Of a stretch of DNA of 64,000 bases, positions 61,056 through 64,000 are shown piece after piece. Made by a program: the position numbers and the translations under genes. The notes under the pieces are model-generated. The model was not told where the DNA came from. It searched no databases and saw nothing but the letters and a program-made list of their open reading frames with translations. Numbering within the stretch: the first letter of the stretch is position 1; each line of letters starts with the position of its first letter. The DNA is from Gammaproteobacteria bacterium (GTDB lineage: Bacteria > Pseudomonadota > Gammaproteobacteria > Pseudomonadales > Ketobacteraceae): NCBI GenBank assembly GCA_013178375.1, contig JABLXQ010000006.1, forward strand, positions 1 through 64,000, read 5' to 3'.

Positions 61056-62501
61056 TCACCGCCGCCAGAACGCCGGATGCAACAACACCAGCACGGTGAA
61101 GAATTCCAGTCGTCCCAGGATCATGGTGGCGCTGAGAATCCAGGTGGCGGTGTCGCTGAGCGGAATGAAATTGCTGCCCAGTGCGCCGAAGGCCGGACCA
61201 TTCACGTTCATGCAGGCGGACACGCCCGACAATGCAGTCAGAAAATCCAAGCCGGTTCCCATCAATAGCAGCGTAATCATGATCGTCAGCGCCGCCGCGC
61301 AAAACATGTAGGCCTTCACCGAATCCATTACGTCCCGCTCCACTGGCCGCCGGTTGAATTTCAGCGAGAACACGCCACGCGGGTGCACCAGGTATTTCAC
61401 TTCCAGAAAAATCGCCTTCATGGTGATGGCATTGCGCACCACCTTGTTGCCACCGGCGGTGGAGCCGGCGCAGCCGCCGATGTATTGCAGGATGATCAGC
61501 AGCAGAATGACGGCGCCGGGCCACACCGTGTAATCCGCTGTGACAAAGCCGGTGCTGGTGAGGAATGACACCACCTGGAATGCGCTGTGGCGCAGACTGG
61601 TGAGGGCGTCGTACTTGCCGTCCCACCAGAGCGTGGCAGCGGCCAACAGTATGGCGCCCGCCACGATGTAGAGCAGCCAGCGGGTTTCCTCGTCGCGCCA
61701 GTACAGCCACAGACGGCGGTTGCTGAACACGACGAAGTGCAAGCCGAAGTTCATCGCCCCCAGCAGCATGAACACGATGGCCACCAGTTCAATGGCCGGG
61801 CTTTTGAAATAGCTGAGGCTGGCATCGTGGGTGGAAAAGCCGCCGGTGGACACGGTGGCGAAGGCATGGGCCACCGCTTCGAACAGATCCATTCCCGCCA
61901 GCCAGAACGCCGCTATGCAGGCCAGCGTGATCGCCACGTACACGTACCACAGGTAACGCGCGGTATGGGAAATGCGCGGCGCCAGTTTTTCCCCCTTCAC
62001 CGGCCCTGGCGTTTCCGCCTTGTACAGCCGCATGCCACCGATGTTCAGCATCGGCATGATCGCCACCACGAAAATGATCACCCCCAGGCCACCCATCCAG
62101 TGCAGGAACTGGCGGTACATCAGCAGGGATTTGGGCAGGCCGTCCAGCCCGGTGATGGTGGTGGCGCCGGTGGTGGTGAGGCCGGAGATGGCCTCGAAGG
62201 TGGCGTCGGTAAAGCTCAGGCCGTTGATCAGCATGAACGGCAGCCCGCCCAGCAGGCCTAACATCGACCAGGTCAGCGTGACGAACAGCAGGGATTCGCG
62301 GTAGCCGATGTTTTCCAGTTTGCGGGAAATGCCGAACAGGCCGGCAATGCCGGCGAGCATTGTGCCGGCGGCCAGTTCGAAGAAGGGGATGTGCAGTTGA
62401 TCCCTGAACAGCAGCAGTGACAGCAGACCATACAACAGGAAGACGCATCCCATCGCCAGGACCGGAATACTGAGCAGGTACAGCGAGCGGAATCGGTTCA
62501 T
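61056..62501 (-). CDS. trkH: TrkH-family potassium uptake protein
   Basis: This 481-residue protein is of standard TrkH/TrkI length, with four membrane-P-loop-membrane units. The selectivity-loop glycines lie in GLTTTGATT, VSTGGFST, TSTGFVTAD and the last loop ACMNVNGP. It is the inner-membrane K+ channel subunit that needs TrkA, whose gene is not in the window. It converges on the acyl-CoA synthetase across the large inverted repeat and is divergent from the macroglobulin gene. Halomonas-type TrkI is an alternative name. Confidence 0.95.
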   Translation of the reverse strand: MNRFRSLYLLSIPVLAMGCVFLLYGLLSLLLFRDQLHIPFFELAAGTMLAGIAGLFGISRKLENIGYRESLLFVTLTWSMLGLLGGLPFMLINGLSFTDATFEAISGLTTTGATTITGLDGLPKSLLMYRQFLHWMGGLGVIIFVVAIMPMLNIGGMRLYKAETPGPVKGEKLAPRISHTARYLWYVYVAITLACIAAFWLAGMDLFEAVAHAFATVSTGGFSTHDASLSYFKSPAIELVAIVFMLLGAMNFGLHFVVFSNRRLWLYWRDEETRWLLYIVAGAILLAAATLWWDGKYDALTSLRHSAFQVVSFLTSTGFVTADYTVWPGAVILLLIILQYIGGCAGSTAGGNKVVRNAITMKAIFLEVKYLVHPRGVFSLKFNRRPVERDVMDSVKAYMFCAAALTIMITLLLMGTGLDFLTALSGVSACMNVNGPAFGALGSNFIPLSDTATWILSATMILGRLEFFTVLVLLHPAFWRR

Positions 62502-62705
62502 GCAGACGGCAGGTAGCGGGAATTAGGGCTATGGTAGTCGGTGGGTGGGGGGAGTCAAGGCACAAGTGGATTGGATGCGAGCCGCAGCGACGTCACTATT
62601 TATCGTGCACGTGCCTTAATTCGCCATAATGCCCGCCGGTGAATTGACTATAGTATTGCCAACCCCATTGCCTCCGCCGGGCCCACCACTCACAGGGAGA
62701 TGACC

Positions 62706-64000
62706 GTGACCATCCGCAGATTGTTGCTTGTTGTGCTGCTGGGGCTGTTCCTTGCAGCCTGTTCCGAATCCTCCGACCAGGCCGCCAGCGGTGGCAAGGG
62801 CGCGCCGGTGGAGTCGCTGGAAACCTTGCGCGAGCGCTTCGCCGGCGCTGAACTGACGGTGCTGGATGTGTCGGAGCGGGAATGGCAGGGCAAGAACGCC
62901 ATCGCGGTGACCCTGTCGGTGCCGCTGGACCCGAAAAGCGATTTCCAGCGCTTCCTGGCGGTGAGCCAGCGTCAGGGCGCGACGGTGGACGGCGCCTGGA
63001 TTCTCGCGGACGACCGCCGCACCCTGTATTTTCCCGCCAGCGCACCGCGTACCGAATATGAAGTAACCGTGCACCGTGGCCTGCCTGCGCTCACCGGCAT
63101 CGAATTGAAAGAATCCGTCACCCGCCAGCTGACCACCCGCGATGTGCGCCCCGCGATCGGCTTTGCCAGTGAAGGCAGTGTGCTGCCGGCCCATCTCACC
63201 AACGGTATCCCGATCACCGCCATCAACGTGAAGGAAGTGAACATCGACTTCCACCGTCTGGATCAGGCACACATCGCCGATTTCCAGCGCCACCTGAGCG
63301 AGAGTTACCAGAACCGCTTTTACCGCTACGACCAGCTGCGTGGCTGGGGCAAGCTGGCGTATAGCGGCCGCTTCGATCTGAATCCCCCGGAAAACACGCT
63401 GGTGAAGCAGTCCATTCCGGTGGAAGACATTCCCGAACTGCAGGAACCGGGTTTTTATGTCGCGGTGATGGATGAAGCCGGCGATTACGATTACCGCCGC
63501 TATGTCACCTATTTTGTGGTCACCGACATTGGCCTGCATGCGCGCCAGTACCCGGGCGAGCTGGTGGTGCTGGCGTCGTCGCTGGCAGATGGCTCGGCGC
63601 TGGACGGCATTTCCATCGCGATCATGGATGCCCAGGGCAACGTGGTGCAGGAGCGGGAAACCTCGCCGGAGGGCGAAGCGCGTTTTAACGGCGACATCAA
63701 CACCGGATCGTATCTGCTGGCCCGCAATGGCAAACAGATCGCGCTGCTGCAACTGCAGGGGCCGGCGCTGGACCTGTCGGAATTCGATCTGGGCAACCGG
63801 CCGCAGTTGCCGCAGGAAGCGTTCGTCTACACGCCGCGTGATTTGTTCCGCCCGGGCGAGACCATCGATTTCAGCGCGCTGCTGCGGGACGGCGACGGTT
63901 TCATGGTGCAGAACCAGCCGCTCAACATTGCAATCCATCAGCCCGATGGCCAGATCGTGCAGCAGGCGTTGCTGCAGCCACAGGACATGGCGTACTACCT
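62706..64000 (+). CDS. Alpha-2-macroglobulin family lipoprotein, 5' part (3' end outside window)
   Basis: 431 codons are visible and the frame is open to the end of the window. A lipoprotein signal peptide ends FLAAC (Cys19). The following sequence matches the N-terminal MG domains of bacterial alpha-2-macroglobulins of the YfhM type, with YVTYFVVTDIG, a YPGELVVLASSLADG block and FVYTPRDLFRPGETI. The thioester region, if present, lies beyond the window. GTG 62706 is chosen because AGGGAG ends six bases before it; an ATG at 62700 directly abuts that site. Such proteins trap proteases in the periplasm. The usual partner pbpC would lie downstream. Confidence 0.9.
   Translation, partial: MTIRRLLLVVLLGLFLAACSESSDQAASGGKGAPVESLETLRERFAGAELTVLDVSEREWQGKNAIAVTLSVPLDPKSDFQRFLAVSQRQGATVDGAWILADDRRTLYFPASAPRTEYEVTVHRGLPALTGIELKESVTRQLTTRDVRPAIGFASEGSVLPAHLTNGIPITAINVKEVNIDFHRLDQAHIADFQRHLSESYQNRFYRYDQLRGWGKLAYSGRFDLNPPENTLVKQSIPVEDIPELQEPGFYVAVMDEAGDYDYRRYVTYFVVTDIGLHARQYPGELVVLASSLADGSALDGISIAIMDAQGNVVQERETSPEGEARFNGDINTGSYLLARNGKQIALLQLQGPALDLSEFDLGNRPQLPQEAFVYTPRDLFRPGETIDFSALLRDGDGFMVQNQPLNIAIHQPDGQIVQQALLQPQDMAYY

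Noticed and set aside
62616-63938. 440-codon minus-strand frame at the window end
   Set aside because: The plus strand carries a lipoprotein signal and alpha-2-macroglobulin blocks in an uninterrupted frame, so the minus frame is a shadow.
1-64000. tRNA, rRNA, insertion sequences or integrase
   Set aside because: No cloverleaf, ribosomal sequence, transposase or integrase motif was seen in any gap or frame.

Overview
This window is about 64 kb of GC-rich (roughly 60% by eye), densely coded bacterial chromosome. The gene content points to an aerobic, environmental or marine gammaproteobacterium of the Alcanivorax/Marinobacter/Pseudomonas type. Supporting genes are an Anr/FNR regulator with FixLJ, MetX-type methionine synthesis, PqiA/MCE lipid-transport genes, a PHA-synthase-like hydrolase, an acyl-CoA synthetase, TrkH, pirin and many diguanylate cyclases and hybrid signalling proteins. 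The taxon is an inference. No rRNA, tRNA, CRISPR array, transposase or integrase was found.

Region 1 (1-9028) is a defence island. It holds the 3' part of a SNF2-type helicase, a DUF4391 protein, a type III-like Mod methyltransferase with an AT-rich recognition-domain core, a Fic protein and a type III Res subunit. A 401-bp gap before res carries two copies of a paired-hairpin repeat.

Region 2 (9029-24531) is mostly single genes. It has an NTF2-like protein whose start codon lies in a perfect 15-bp stem, an all-helical unknown, a lipoprotein esterase of the PHB-depolymerase type and an exported unknown. Two adjacent dihydrodipicolinate-reductase-like paralogues, an HTTM membrane protein with its small partner and an InlB-repeat lipoprotein follow. 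The region ends with a divergent LysR/pirin pair, a membrane Ser/Thr kinase, an HD hydrolase and MetX.

Region 3 (24610-31037) is an oxygen and redox module. A heme-PAS FixL, a FixJ and a pseudo-receiver lacking the phosphorylatable Asp are transcribed away from an Anr/FNR regulator, with an FNR box between them. Next come a TetR regulator, a c-heme DUF3365 protein, a Tat-exported superoxide-reductase-like protein and a PhaC-like enzyme.

Region 4 (31113-47268) is signalling and efflux. It has two tandem 7TMR-DISM GGDEF proteins, the first degenerate, and an RND pump without an outer-membrane channel gene. A tightly overlapping five-gene operon follows, with two histidine kinases, a lone receiver, an Hpt-REC-REC-GGDEF protein and an Hpt/pseudo-receiver protein; it looks like a branched phosphorelay ending in c-di-GMP.

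Region 5 (47269-64000) is envelope functions. It starts with a 2243-residue lipoprotein built from two thrombospondin-type-3 calcium-repeat arrays, each followed by a related beta-rich domain. Then come split PqiA1/PqiA2 with a six-MCE-domain PqiB/LetB-like protein, TerC overlapping a long-chain acyl-CoA synthetase, TrkH, and the 5' part of an alpha-2-macroglobulin lipoprotein that runs off the window. The convergent acyl-CoA synthetase and trkH genes are separated by a 33-bp inverted repeat enclosing CAGGGATG motifs.
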